A stretch of DNA of 19,500 nucleotides from an uncultured Acidimicrobiaceae bacterium (lineage in GTDB: Bacteria > Actinomycetota > Acidimicrobiia > Acidimicrobiales > Microtrichaceae): positions 1-19,500 of the forward strand of contig CALMLJ010000459.1 of NCBI GenBank assembly GCA_937868025.1, in the 5' to 3' direction. The translations under genes were made by a program, and so were the position numbers. Shown piece by piece: positions 8,301-15,826 of the stretch (positions are counted from its first letter, which is position 1; every line of letters begins with the position of its first letter). Below the pieces are notes generated by a model that saw only the letters and a program-made list of their open reading frames with translations, was not told the DNA's origin and searched no databases.

Positions 8301-8497
8301 CGATCGTCGACGGCATCGACGCCGGCGTCTTCCCGGCCGTGCCCGGCGAGTGGAACAACTTCCGCAACACCCACGAAAACTGCACCTACTGCGAGTTCGA
8401 CCGCGTGTGCTCGCGCGACCGGGGCGAACACGCCGAGGCCAAGGTCGGCGCGCCCGAGCTGCGCATCCGTGAGCGACTGTTGCCGGAGGCCCCATGA
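5366..8497 (+). CDS. addB: AddB-type helicase/nuclease subunit B with Fe-S nuclease
   Basis: A 1043-residue protein, the partner of AddA in processing double-strand breaks for recombination. The C-terminal PD-(D/E)XK nuclease is complete: Asp887 in GMADRID and Asp901-Tyr-Lys903 in DYKTG. It carries the AddB four-cysteine [4Fe-4S] staple, with Cys739 in ASCGYRY and Cys1006, Cys1009 and Cys1015 in CTYCEFDRVC (spacing CX2CX5C). A conserved helicase-like motif, LVGCTEGLCPAARRDDALL, lies near 546-564. The N-terminal nucleotide loop reads PSGRPAGQAL (9-18) with no GKT/S, so this subunit probably does not hydrolyse ATP and AddA is the motor. Its stop overlaps the AddA start as ATGA. The order B then A is that of Bacillus-type addBA. 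Mycobacterial AdnA is the main alternative name. Confidence 0.88.
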   Translation: MIGHVHVVPSGRPAGQALASAIRAAKGAAALAPVTAIVPSNFAGLAARRLLVTGELRPADADTSAPVGVANVSFLTPFGLAELLAADQLLDRHPLTNPVLGAAIRLTLRDDPGPFARVRDHIATETALAALYAELSNVSEPSLQRLESEGGRAARIAAGFQRSIAARLAEFHDEADMAHAAASRHDLEAALAPFGHLIWYLPAPTTAPIAEFLRAVLHTADATVVVGVTGDLGADAAVWRTCVRAGLSIPDPRPVVETPTASRIISVTDADEEVRAVVREIVTLAEAGMPLDRIGVFHPTPTPYVGILRQQLAAAGIPSNGPSTLTVRDTAAGRTLLAALALPAQRWRRDRVMALVSGAPVRHDGELARPAAWETISREAGVVHDLGDWRRRLEVHRSSLQRHLDQPLPGSTVNIEHTAAAIDETRALASFVEHLADAVTAVETATGWAAKSSAGLALLSQLLGDDRQHGQWPESERAAFERVEDALSRLGALDHLEPRPTAAVFARALAAELDVTQGRVGRFGDGVLYGPLASAAGLDLDAVFLVGCTEGLCPAARRDDALLPDAARVLTDGELELRAARIDDQHRQFLVALATAPAERRVLTIARGDLRGSRRSLPSRWLLDTASALAGTVVHSTEFDRLPPSVVTVVPSHATGVVTAPVHASLADRDLAAMSRLSAQGVDVTDHPTMANVHRGVWAQILRRSDRFTEWDGNLAHQRVRSPGADPWSPSRLQAWASCGYRYFLGYQLGLSERDEPERVLDLGPLDRGSGVHEVLERFLTEVIEHGPPAPDERWLPHHRERLREIAAGVFDEYERRGRTGRPVHWALTRADLLDTLDAFLVADDTHRAATGSRPDRVEYPFGLKGNEPATIRLANGRSLAFRGMADRIDRSDTGRVLVSDYKTGKGAQYKGLGADGDDPVRGGTLLQLGIYAEAALQQLDATEADAHYWMINGDVAFARFGYRWTPERRQRLIDVVTTIVDGIDAGVFPAVPGEWNNFRNTHENCTYCEFDRVCSRDRGEHAEAKVGAPELRIRERLLPEAP

Positions 8498-11400
8498 GCC
8501 CCGAGATCGAGATCGTCGACGCCCCGGCTCGGGAGCTCATCAGCCGCAGCGGTCTCGGACGCACGTTGTTCGTCGAGGCCGGGGCCGGCAGTGGCAAGAC
8601 GTCACAGCTGGTCGAACGGATCGCCAACCTCGTCGTCGACCGCGGTGTCCGACTCGCCGAGATCGCCGCCATCACGTTCACCGAGGCCGCGGCGGCCGAG
8701 CTGCAGAGCCGCATCCGGGTGCAGTTCGAACGCCGGGCCGAGGCCTCCACCGACCCGGCCGAACGCGAACGGTGTCGAGTCGCGATCGCCGAGGCCGACC
8801 TCGCCGCCATCTCCACGCTCCACGGGTTCGCGAGTCGCCTGCTGGGCGAGTTCTCGACCGAGGCGCACCTTCCCCCGAGGGTGCGGGTGCTCGACGAGGT
8901 GTCGTCGCAGTTGGCACACGAAGAGCGGTGGGAGCGCTTCGTCGACGGCCTCTACGACGACCCCGCGAACGAGGCCGTGCTGGTGCGGGCCGCCATGGTG
9001 GGGGTTCCTCTCGAGCCGCGCTACCAGGGCCACGCCACCCTGAAGGACGTCGCTGCGGAGCTCGCACAGAACTGGGACCGCATCGGCGAGCTCGCCGCCG
9101 TCGACCACCCTCCGCTCGGTCCGGCCGTCACCGAACCGTTCGACCGCGCGGCCGAGGCGGTGATGGCACTGCCATCCGCGTGCACCGATCCCGACGACAA
9201 GTTCTTCGTGCACCTCGTCACCGAGGTCATCCCGGAGATGTCGGCGATCGTCGGCATCGCCGACGACGAACGCAAGCTCCAGGCCCTCTCGGGGGCGAAG
9301 TGGAGCAAGGGTCGCGGCGGCACCAAGGCTGCATGGGGCGGCGACGTCGCCTCCTGCAAGGCCCTGATCGACGAGGCCAACGAGGCGGCGGCCGCGGTTC
9401 GCGACGCTGCGGCCGACGAGGTGCTCCAACGTCTCCTCACACTCGCCGCCCGTGAGGTGCTGGCCGCCGCCGCGGCCCGGCGCGACGAGGGCGGCCTCGA
9501 GTTCCACGACCTGCTGGTGCTGGCCCGCGAGCTGCTGCGCACCAGCCCGACCGCTCGGACGACCCTGCACGAGCGCTACACCCACCTGCTCCTCGACGAG
9601 TTCCAGGACACCGACCCGATCCAGATCGAGCTGGCCATGCTCATCGCCAGCTCGATCGACGCGGGCGATGGCGACCCCGGGCCGGGGTTCGAGCCGCCGG
9701 CCGCAGCGCCGGCCCACTGGTCCGACCTCCGGGTCGCCGAAGGGCGCCTGTTCTTCGTCGGCGATCCCAAGCAGTCGATCTACCGGTTCCGCCGCGCCGA
9801 CATCGACCTGTTCCTCCGGGCGCGCGACCGCTTCGGGATCGACGGCGCGTCGGTGAAGCTCACGACCAACTTCCGGACCGTGGCGCCGGTCGTCGAGTGG
9901 GTCAACGCGCTGTTCGAGGATGCGATGCCCGAGGAGGTCCCCGGCGCCCAGCCACGCTACGAGCCCCTCGTGCCGTTCCGCCGTCCGGAGGCCGGCAACG
10001 ATCACCGTCCTCTGCTCCTCGGCGGTCCGCACCCCAATCCCAAGGTCCGCGCCGCCGAGCTCCGTGAGGCCGAGGCCGCCGACGTCGCCCGAACCGTGCG
10101 CGACGTCCAACACCATCCCGAGCGGTGGCCCGTGCACGACGAGCATTCGGCCGAGTGGCGGCCCGCCACGTTGGCCGACGTCACGATCCTCGTGCCCACG
10201 CGCACCTCACTCCCCTTCCTCCGCGCCGCCCTCGAGGCCTCGGCCATCCCGTATCGCCTCGCCACCGGCACGCTGGTGTACGACTCCCAGGACGTCGCCG
10301 ACGTGCTCGCCGCGGTCCGAGCGGTCGACGACCCCAGTGACGAGCTCAGCCTGGTCGCAGCGCTCCGCTCGCCGCTGTACGCGTGCTCCGACGTCGATCT
10401 CTTCACGTTCCACGACGCCGGCGGGCGGTGGAACCTCCGCGTGAAACCGCCCGAAAGCGTTGCGGCCGATCATCCGGTGCGCCTGGCGCTCGCCCATCTG
10501 CGGTCGCTCTGGGTCGATCGGTGGTGGCTCACGCCGGCGACACTCGTCGACCGCATCGTTCGCGAGCGCCAGGCCGATCTCCTGGCCTTCGGCGATCCTC
10601 GTCCCCGCGAGGTCTGGCGGCGCCTGCGGTTCCTCGTCGATCAGGCGCGCACGTTCGAGGAGGCCGGCGGCGGTGGGCTTCGAGCCTTCGTCGAGTGGGC
10701 GGCGCTCCAGGGGGCCGACGGTGCGCGGGTGCACGAGCCGCTGCTACCGGAGACCGACGACGACGCTGTGCGGATCCTCACGATCCACGGGTCGAAGGGG
10801 CTCGAGTTCCCCATCACCATCCTGTCGGGCATGACCACCCAACCGGGCAACGACCGCCGAGGCGTCAGCGTCGTCTGGGGCGACGACGGCCCGCCCGAGG
10901 TTCGTCTGAACGCCAAGGCCGCGACCGCCAACCACGAACCGCGCGCCGACATCGAGGTCGAGATGGACGCCTACGAGAAGCTCCGTCTCCTCTACGTCGC
11001 GACCACCCGGGCGCGAGACCACCTCGTGGTGTCGTGCCACCACAAGGTGTCCGAGAAGCCGGTCGACACGTACGCACGACGGGTGTGGACGTTCTTCCAC
11101 GACCGTCCCGACCTCGTCCGTCCCGAAGCACCCGACCAGGGGTCGTGGCGGGAGGTGGAGATGTTCCCGGGCGTCGGCGGAGTCCCGGCCACGCCCGAGG
11201 CGGTCGTCCCGGCGGCCCCGCTCACGCCGTCACCCCCGGCGGCCGGCGACCCCGATCGCGACGCCTGGATCGCCGAGCGCGAGGCGTTGCTGGCGCCGCA
11301 ACGCCGGGCACGGTTCGTCTCGGCGACCGCCGTCGCGACCAGCGCCCTCGCGCCACCGGTTGACCCTGCGGCCACCGGCACCACCACTGCGGCACGGCCC

Positions 11401-12015
11401 GTCGACGATCCGGCCGACCCGGCGTGGGCCGACGACGACCCCGTCACCGAGCCGCCGACCGCCGATGACGCCGTGGGTGCAGTGCCCACCCGTCGCCGCG
11501 GGCGCGCCGGCACCGCGATCGGTCGGGCCGTCCACGCGACGTTGCAAGTGCTCGATCTCGCCGACCCCCACGACATCGAGCTGCAGGCGCGCCGCCAGTG
11601 CGACGTGGAGGCCATCCCCGAAGAGGTGCGTACCGTCACCGCACTGGTGCGTTCCGCGCTCGACTCCACGACCGTGCGCGAGGCCGCGGCGTCGACACAC
11701 CACAAGGAGCTGTACGTCGCTGCCCCGGTCGGGGCGCGGGTGATCGAAGGATTCGTCGATCTGCTCATCGAGACTCCCGATGGGCTGATCGTCGTCGACT
11801 ACAAGACGGACGCTGCGGCGTCCGACGCCGCGATCGATGCCGCCCTCGCCCGCTACGAACTCCAGGGGGCGTCCTACGCCGTCGCGCTCGAAGCGGTCAC
11901 CGGCATCCCCGTCATCGACTGCCGGTTCGTGTTCTGCAAGGCCCGCGGCGCGGTCGAGCGGTCGGTCCGAGACCTGCCCGCAGCGATGGCTCGGGTCCGC
12001 GCCACCGTGGCCTGA
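8494..12015 (+). CDS. addA: AddA-type UvrD/RecB helicase-nuclease subunit A
   Basis: A 1173-residue superfamily 1A motor with a fused nuclease. Walker A is AGAGSGKT (29-36), followed by motif Ia at ITFTEAAAAEL (60-70). Walker B LLLDEFQDTDP has Asp368-Glu369, motif III is GDPKQSIYRFRRAD (423-436), motif V is TIHGSKGLEF (763-772) and motif VI is YVATTRARDHL (834-844). A Pro/Ala-rich acidic linker (about 900-1005) leads to a RecB-family nuclease with His1014, Asp1089 in EGFVDLL, Asp1102-Tyr-Lys1104 in DYKTD and a following QGASYA. With the nuclease in AddB, the complex can cut both strands, as AddAB and AdnAB do. It is translationally coupled to addB by a 4-bp overlap. It ends 12 bp from the convergent esterase gene, with no terminator visible between. 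Confidence 0.92.
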   Translation: MSPEIEIVDAPARELISRSGLGRTLFVEAGAGSGKTSQLVERIANLVVDRGVRLAEIAAITFTEAAAAELQSRIRVQFERRAEASTDPAERERCRVAIAEADLAAISTLHGFASRLLGEFSTEAHLPPRVRVLDEVSSQLAHEERWERFVDGLYDDPANEAVLVRAAMVGVPLEPRYQGHATLKDVAAELAQNWDRIGELAAVDHPPLGPAVTEPFDRAAEAVMALPSACTDPDDKFFVHLVTEVIPEMSAIVGIADDERKLQALSGAKWSKGRGGTKAAWGGDVASCKALIDEANEAAAAVRDAAADEVLQRLLTLAAREVLAAAAARRDEGGLEFHDLLVLARELLRTSPTARTTLHERYTHLLLDEFQDTDPIQIELAMLIASSIDAGDGDPGPGFEPPAAAPAHWSDLRVAEGRLFFVGDPKQSIYRFRRADIDLFLRARDRFGIDGASVKLTTNFRTVAPVVEWVNALFEDAMPEEVPGAQPRYEPLVPFRRPEAGNDHRPLLLGGPHPNPKVRAAELREAEAADVARTVRDVQHHPERWPVHDEHSAEWRPATLADVTILVPTRTSLPFLRAALEASAIPYRLATGTLVYDSQDVADVLAAVRAVDDPSDELSLVAALRSPLYACSDVDLFTFHDAGGRWNLRVKPPESVAADHPVRLALAHLRSLWVDRWWLTPATLVDRIVRERQADLLAFGDPRPREVWRRLRFLVDQARTFEEAGGGGLRAFVEWAALQGADGARVHEPLLPETDDDAVRILTIHGSKGLEFPITILSGMTTQPGNDRRGVSVVWGDDGPPEVRLNAKAATANHEPRADIEVEMDAYEKLRLLYVATTRARDHLVVSCHHKVSEKPVDTYARRVWTFFHDRPDLVRPEAPDQGSWREVEMFPGVGGVPATPEAVVPAAPLTPSPPAAGDPDRDAWIAEREALLAPQRRARFVSATAVATSALAPPVDPAATGTTTAARPVDDPADPAWADDDPVTEPPTADDAVGAVPTRRRGRAGTAIGRAVHATLQVLDLADPHDIELQARRQCDVEAIPEEVRTVTALVRSALDSTTVREAAASTHHKELYVAAPVGARVIEGFVDLLIETPDGLIVVDYKTDAAASDAAIDAALARYELQGASYAVALEAVTGIPVIDCRFVFCKARGAVERSVRDLPAAMARVRATVA

Positions 12016-12027
12016 TCCCGAGCCGGC

Positions 12028-13200
12028 TCAGCCCCGCCGGAACCGCTGGAAGAACGCCCAAACGAGGTCGGTCGCGTCGATGTCGAAGGTGGTCGTGCCG
12101 ACGAGGCCTTCGAGCGCCCGGCTGAGTTCGCTGCCGGGCCAGGCATGGCCGCCGCCCTCGACGACGTACATCTCGACGTCGGCCCCGGCGGGACAGTCGT
12201 AGGTGCGACGCGTGACGGTGGCAGAGACGGCCTCGTCCGACGGGGTCGGGCCGCACCCGTTGCGCTGCGCCCACGCGGCAACGTTGGCGGGATAGCCGGG
12301 GCCGTCGAGATCGACCGCAGCGGTCGTTGTCGGTGCCGGCGTGGTGGTGGACGGCCCCGACGATGGGGCCGACCCGACGTCCGCGAGGGAGCCGGAGAGG
12401 GCCTTCACGAGATCACCGACACCGCCGTTGAACAGGAGGATCGGGTCGGCCGTGCCGTGAATGGTCATCATCGGCACGGTGGCCACCGGCTCGCACGAGT
12501 CGAACGTCGTTGCGCCCGAGATCGGTGCGACGGCAGCGAGACGGCCGGCCAGCCGGCACGCCAGCATCGACGTGAGCATGGCGCCGTTGGACATGCCGGT
12601 CGCGTACACGCGGGAGGTATCGATGCAGACGGAATCCTCGACCTGGTCGAGCATCGCGGTGACGAAGTCGACGTCGATGTTGGGCTCGCCCGCCGATCCG
12701 CCGGGGCCGGCGGCCCACCGGGCGAGATCTCCGCTGCCCTGCGGAATGACCGCGACGAAGCCGTGGGACGCACCGTACGGCCCCATGCCGGTCAGCTGCG
12801 CGTGCACGTCCGCGCCTTCGGTGAGGCCGTGGAAGTCGAGCACGAGTGGGAACGGCACCTGCGGGTCGCTCGCCTCGGGGACCGTGAGGAGGTACCAACG
12901 GGACAGCTCGGCGACCGGCACGGTTCGCCGTTCGAGCTGGACCGCAGCGGTCGGACCGGCGGCGCACCCTCGGGATGGCACCGCTGGACCGGGGGCGACG
13001 GTCGGCGTGTCGGTGTCGACGGTCGACGAAGGTCGACCCGACTCGGCCGGTGCGGGCGCCGTCCCTGCCGGGTCACCGCGGCCCGACGCTGCGGATCGTT
13101 CCCCCGAACCACAGGCGGTGAGCGCCACCAGCAGGAGCACCGCTGTCGCTGCGGACGGGACGAACCACCGGCGGGGGCCCGATCGTCGGATGGTGCGCAT
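12028..13200 (-). CDS. Lipoprotein esterase, PHB-depolymerase/LpqC family
   Basis: A 390-residue secreted alpha/beta-hydrolase of the polyhydroxybutyrate depolymerase/feruloyl esterase group. The signal peptide has Arg-rich start MRTIRRSGPRR, a hydrophobic core and lipobox LTAC with Cys30, so the protein should be anchored outside the membrane. The triad is visible as Ser204 in GMSNG, Asp252 in HGTADP and His352 in GGGHAWPGS, with HGLTEGA (124-130) supplying the oxyanion region. A Ser/Thr/Pro-rich stretch of about 40 residues (260-300) interrupts the fold between Asp252 and His352, and another low-complexity linker (31-80) follows the lipobox. The frame is open far upstream, but 13200 is preferred over the ATG at 13212 because the latter lies inside a candidate -10 hexamer. 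The natural substrate is unknown. Confidence 0.88.
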   Translation of the reverse strand: MRTIRRSGPRRWFVPSAATAVLLLVALTACGSGERSAASGRGDPAGTAPAPAESGRPSSTVDTDTPTVAPGPAVPSRGCAAGPTAAVQLERRTVPVAELSRWYLLTVPEASDPQVPFPLVLDFHGLTEGADVHAQLTGMGPYGASHGFVAVIPQGSGDLARWAAGPGGSAGEPNIDVDFVTAMLDQVEDSVCIDTSRVYATGMSNGAMLTSMLACRLAGRLAAVAPISGATTFDSCEPVATVPMMTIHGTADPILLFNGGVGDLVKALSGSLADVGSAPSSGPSTTTPAPTTTAAVDLDGPGYPANVAAWAQRNGCGPTPSDEAVSATVTRRTYDCPAGADVEMYVVEGGGHAWPGSELSRALEGLVGTTTFDIDATDLVWAFFQRFRRG

Positions 13201-13207
13201 CTCGCCG

Positions 13208-13215
13208 ACCATACT
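13208..13215. promoter_or_regulatory. Overlapping divergent -10 elements (ACCATACT)
   Basis: In the 21-bp gap between divergent genes, CATACT (13210-13215, +) ends exactly 6 nt before the GTG of the alpha-galactosidase. TATGGT (13213 down to 13208, -) ends 7 nt before the ATG of the esterase. The two hexamers share four base pairs. Both genes lack a Shine-Dalgarno sequence, so both transcripts would be leaderless, and the same melted bases would serve either direction. Confidence 0.5.
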
Positions 13216-13221
13216 GGCGCC

Positions 13222-15210
13222 GTGCAGAGCCAGATCACCTCCGGCGGGGTCGTCGTCGCCGATGCCGTCCTCGGCGTCCACCTCGGTCCGGCACTGCCGA
13301 CCCTCTCGATGACCGTCGGTGGCAACCGTCATGACTGGCGTGCGACATCGCTCGTCGACGCCACCCACGGATGGCTCGCCCGGGTGGGCGACACCGGTGT
13401 GACCGTCGAGCTCACGGCGAATCCCACGCCCGACGGAATGGCGGTCGGGGCGCGGATCGTCAACCACAGCGGCACCGACGTCACGCTCCACCGCAGTTCG
13501 GTCATCGCGACCGAGCACTTCGGGCTCAGCGGCGCCCGCGCCGACTGGCGGATCTACCGGCACAGCTACCAGTCCTGGGCGGGGACCTGGACGATCGGCG
13601 TCGGCGAACACGACCGCGACGTTCCGACCCGGTTCGGTCGCCTGGGGGTCACCGACGGCCGGCACCGCGCCGCCCGCCATCGGGGCCACGTCCGCTCCGA
13701 TTCGTTGTCGGTCATCGCCGGCGACGGGAGCGGTGCCCTCGGCGCCGGGTTCACGACGCTCTCGGACGCATTCGGTTTCGTCGAGATCGACGCTCCCGGT
13801 GGCCGGGTCCGGGGGTTCGACGTGTGGGTCGATCTCGACGACACGGTCCTCGCCGCAGGGGCGGCGACACCCTGGTACGAGGTCCGAATCGTGATAGCCG
13901 CCGACGGCAATACCGCACTTCGTTCGCTGATCGCCGCCGCTGGTGCCGCGGCCGGCGCCCGTGGCGTGGACCGTCCCCATCCGACCGGATGGTGCTCCTG
14001 GTACTACTACTTCACCAAGGTGACCGAGGCCGACGTGCTGGCCAATCTCCGGGTGCTCGAGTCCGATGGCCGCAGCGGGCCTCGCTTCGGCTGCGAGTAC
14101 GTGATGGTGGACGACGGGCACCAGACGGCGATCGGCGATTGGCTGTCGACGAACGACAAGTTCCCCCGGGGGATGGCGGCCGTCGCCGCGGACATCGGTG
14201 CCGCGGGCTTCGACGCCGGGATCTGGTGGGCGCCCTTCATCGTGTCGTCCCGATCACGGATCGCGGCCGAACACCCCGAGTGGTTGGTCCGTAACCGGCG
14301 CGGCAAGCCGGTGCTCGGGCTCTTCAACCCCGGGTGGGGCCTCCACCCGATGTGGGTGCTCGACACCACCCACCCCGATGCCCTTGCCCACATCACCGAG
14401 GTGGCCCGCGTGATCAGCCGCGACTGGGGCTACGCGATCCAGAAGATCGACTTCCTCTTCGCGGCGTCGCACCCCGGCGTGCGTCACGACCCGACCGCGA
14501 CTCGGGCCCAGGCCCTGCGCCGCGGGCTCGACGCCGTGCGCGCCGGAGCAGGCGACGACGCGTTCGTGCTCGGTTGCGGTTCTCCCCTCGGGCCGGCCGT
14601 GGGAGTGGTCGACGCCATGCGGATCGGCGCCGACGTGACCCCGAGCTGGACGACGACGCTGGCAAGGACCGTCGGCCGGAACCGCCACGCGCTGTCGACG
14701 GCGAACGCACTGCTCAACACGATGACCCGATCGGCGTTCGATGGGGTGTGGTTCCTCAACGATCCCGACTGTCTGATGGTGCGCGATACCGACACGAAGC
14801 TGACCGAGGCCGAGGTGCACACGATGTGCACGGTGTTCGGCCTGACCGACGGCATGGTCGTCGTGTCGGACCGACTCGACCTCCTGCCGCCGGAGCGCCA
14901 GGACCTCGTGGCGCGCACCCTGGCCCTCACGGGCGGTGACGTCACGGTGGTCGACCTCTTCGATCGGGCGTTGCCGCGGGTGCTCGTGGCACGGCACGCC
15001 GATCGTGTGGACGTCGCCGTCGTGAACCTCGGCGACGGGCCGTGCTCCGGCCGCGTCGACCTCGCTGCGGCCGGCATCGACGACACCTGGGTGTCGGGCG
15101 AGCTCCGCGAGCACTGGACCGGTCGCGCTGTGTCCTCCGGCCCGGGCCATGTCGACGTCGGCGAAGTGGCCCCGCACGGGTGCGGACTGGTGCAGCTCCG
15201 GCGCCGCTGA
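13222..15210 (+). CDS. Alpha-galactosidase, glycoside hydrolase family 36-like
   Basis: A 662-residue retaining glycosidase, GTG start. The N-terminal beta-sandwich (about 1-250) precedes a TIM barrel that opens with TGWCSWYYYF (255-264) and MVDDGHQ. The nucleophile is Asp410 in IQKIDFLFAA and the acid/base is Asp471 in MRIGADV, 61 residues later, as expected for GH36. WFLNDPDCLMVRD (about 511-523) is another family landmark. A C-terminal beta domain closes the protein. No signal peptide is present, so it acts on oligosaccharides or glycosides taken into the cell. The GTG at 13222 is chosen because homology to the sandwich begins at once and a -10-like CATACT ends 6 nt before it. No sugar transporter lies nearby, so the substrate (alpha-galactoside or a related sugar) is not fixed by context. 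Confidence 0.9.
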   Translation: MQSQITSGGVVVADAVLGVHLGPALPTLSMTVGGNRHDWRATSLVDATHGWLARVGDTGVTVELTANPTPDGMAVGARIVNHSGTDVTLHRSSVIATEHFGLSGARADWRIYRHSYQSWAGTWTIGVGEHDRDVPTRFGRLGVTDGRHRAARHRGHVRSDSLSVIAGDGSGALGAGFTTLSDAFGFVEIDAPGGRVRGFDVWVDLDDTVLAAGAATPWYEVRIVIAADGNTALRSLIAAAGAAAGARGVDRPHPTGWCSWYYYFTKVTEADVLANLRVLESDGRSGPRFGCEYVMVDDGHQTAIGDWLSTNDKFPRGMAAVAADIGAAGFDAGIWWAPFIVSSRSRIAAEHPEWLVRNRRGKPVLGLFNPGWGLHPMWVLDTTHPDALAHITEVARVISRDWGYAIQKIDFLFAASHPGVRHDPTATRAQALRRGLDAVRAGAGDDAFVLGCGSPLGPAVGVVDAMRIGADVTPSWTTTLARTVGRNRHALSTANALLNTMTRSAFDGVWFLNDPDCLMVRDTDTKLTEAEVHTMCTVFGLTDGMVVVSDRLDLLPPERQDLVARTLALTGGDVTVVDLFDRALPRVLVARHADRVDVAVVNLGDGPCSGRVDLAAAGIDDTWVSGELREHWTGRAVSSGPGHVDVGEVAPHGCGLVQLRRR

Positions 15211-15224
15211 GGCGCCGACCAGAC

Positions 15225-15240
15225 CGTAGTGGTCGCTACG
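15225..15240. promoter_or_regulatory. Candidate operator of the TetR-type regulator
   Basis: CGTAG-N6-CTACG is an inverted repeat lying in the short gap before the TetR-type gene and overlapping its candidate -10 (15237-15242). TetR-family repressors commonly control their own promoter through such a palindrome. The arms are only 5 bp. Confidence 0.35.
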
Positions 15241-15242
15241 AT
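15237..15242 (+). promoter_or_regulatory. Candidate leaderless -10 for the TetR-type gene
   Basis: TACGAT ends 8 nt before the GTG at 15251. An alternative GTG at 15245 would lie between this hexamer and the expected +1, so it could not be on a transcript made from here. The hexamer therefore favours 15251. Read-through from the alpha-galactosidase gene remains possible. Confidence 0.45.
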
Positions 15243-15250
15243 CGGTGCTC

Positions 15251-15826
15251 GTGGGCTACCGGCACCAACGTCAGGACCTGTTGGATGCGGCGGTCGAGCT
15301 GGCGCTGAGCGACGGCCTGAGCACACTCACCTTCGGCGGAGTCGCCGAAATCCTCGGGATCAACGACCGAACCGTCGTCTACTACTTCCCCTCGAAACGC
15401 AACCTCGTCACTGATGTTGTGCTCGCCCTCGACATCCGGCTGCGAGCGCTGGTCGGCGATGCCGTCGGTCACGAACCGCTGCCGGTCGAGGCGTTGTTGC
15501 AGCGAGTGTGGCCGGTGCTCGCATCGACGGCTGCCGACCCGCTGACGGCCGCGCTCCTCGAGTTGTCCGGCCTCGCCGCCGCCGGCCACCAGCCCTACGC
15601 CGACCTTGCGCCGAGCCTCGTCGCCGGTTGGGTCGACCGGCTCGTCGGGCAGATCGTGCCCTCGGCGCCGACGTCGGCGCGGCCGGAGGCATCCGCCGCG
15701 CTGGCCCAGCTCTCCGGGCTCGTGACCCTGCGCCACCTCAGCGGGGCCCGCGCCGCGAACTCCGCTGCGCGACACCTCGGTGTGATCGCAACTGCACCAG
15801 TCGGACGCACGGGGCGGCGCGCGTGA
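15251..15826 (+). CDS. TetR/AcrR family transcriptional regulator
   Basis: A protein of about 191 residues (193 if the GTG at 15245 is used). An N-terminal helix-turn-helix, with LTFGGVAEILGINDRTVVYYFPSKRNLV at roughly residues 26-53, matches the TetR DNA-binding domain, including the VYYFPSK recognition-helix end. The remainder is an Ala/Leu-rich helical ligand-binding domain with no identifiable ligand signature. It lies 40 bp after the alpha-galactosidase gene, and its stop overlaps the sulfotransferase start as GTGA, so the two are coupled. A palindrome at 15225-15240 over its own promoter suggests autoregulation. Whether it also controls the alpha-galactosidase is unknown; that gene is upstream, with its own promoter. 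Confidence 0.88.
   Translation: MGYRHQRQDLLDAAVELALSDGLSTLTFGGVAEILGINDRTVVYYFPSKRNLVTDVVLALDIRLRALVGDAVGHEPLPVEALLQRVWPVLASTAADPLTAALLELSGLAAAGHQPYADLAPSLVAGWVDRLVGQIVPSAPTSARPEASAALAQLSGLVTLRHLSGARAANSAARHLGVIATAPVGRTGRRA

Noticed and set aside
12016..12027. Terminator between convergent addA and esterase genes
   Set aside because: The 12-bp gap has no hairpin, and I could not define one in the flanking coding ends.
12145..13221. Apparent 359-residue N-terminal extension of the alpha-galactosidase frame
   Set aside because: It lies antisense to the esterase gene, is low-complexity, and the glycosidase fold begins cleanly at the GTG at 13222.
13201..14121. Apparent upstream extension of the esterase frame on the - strand
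   Set aside because: It is antisense to the alpha-galactosidase, and the lipoprotein signal peptide starts at 13200.
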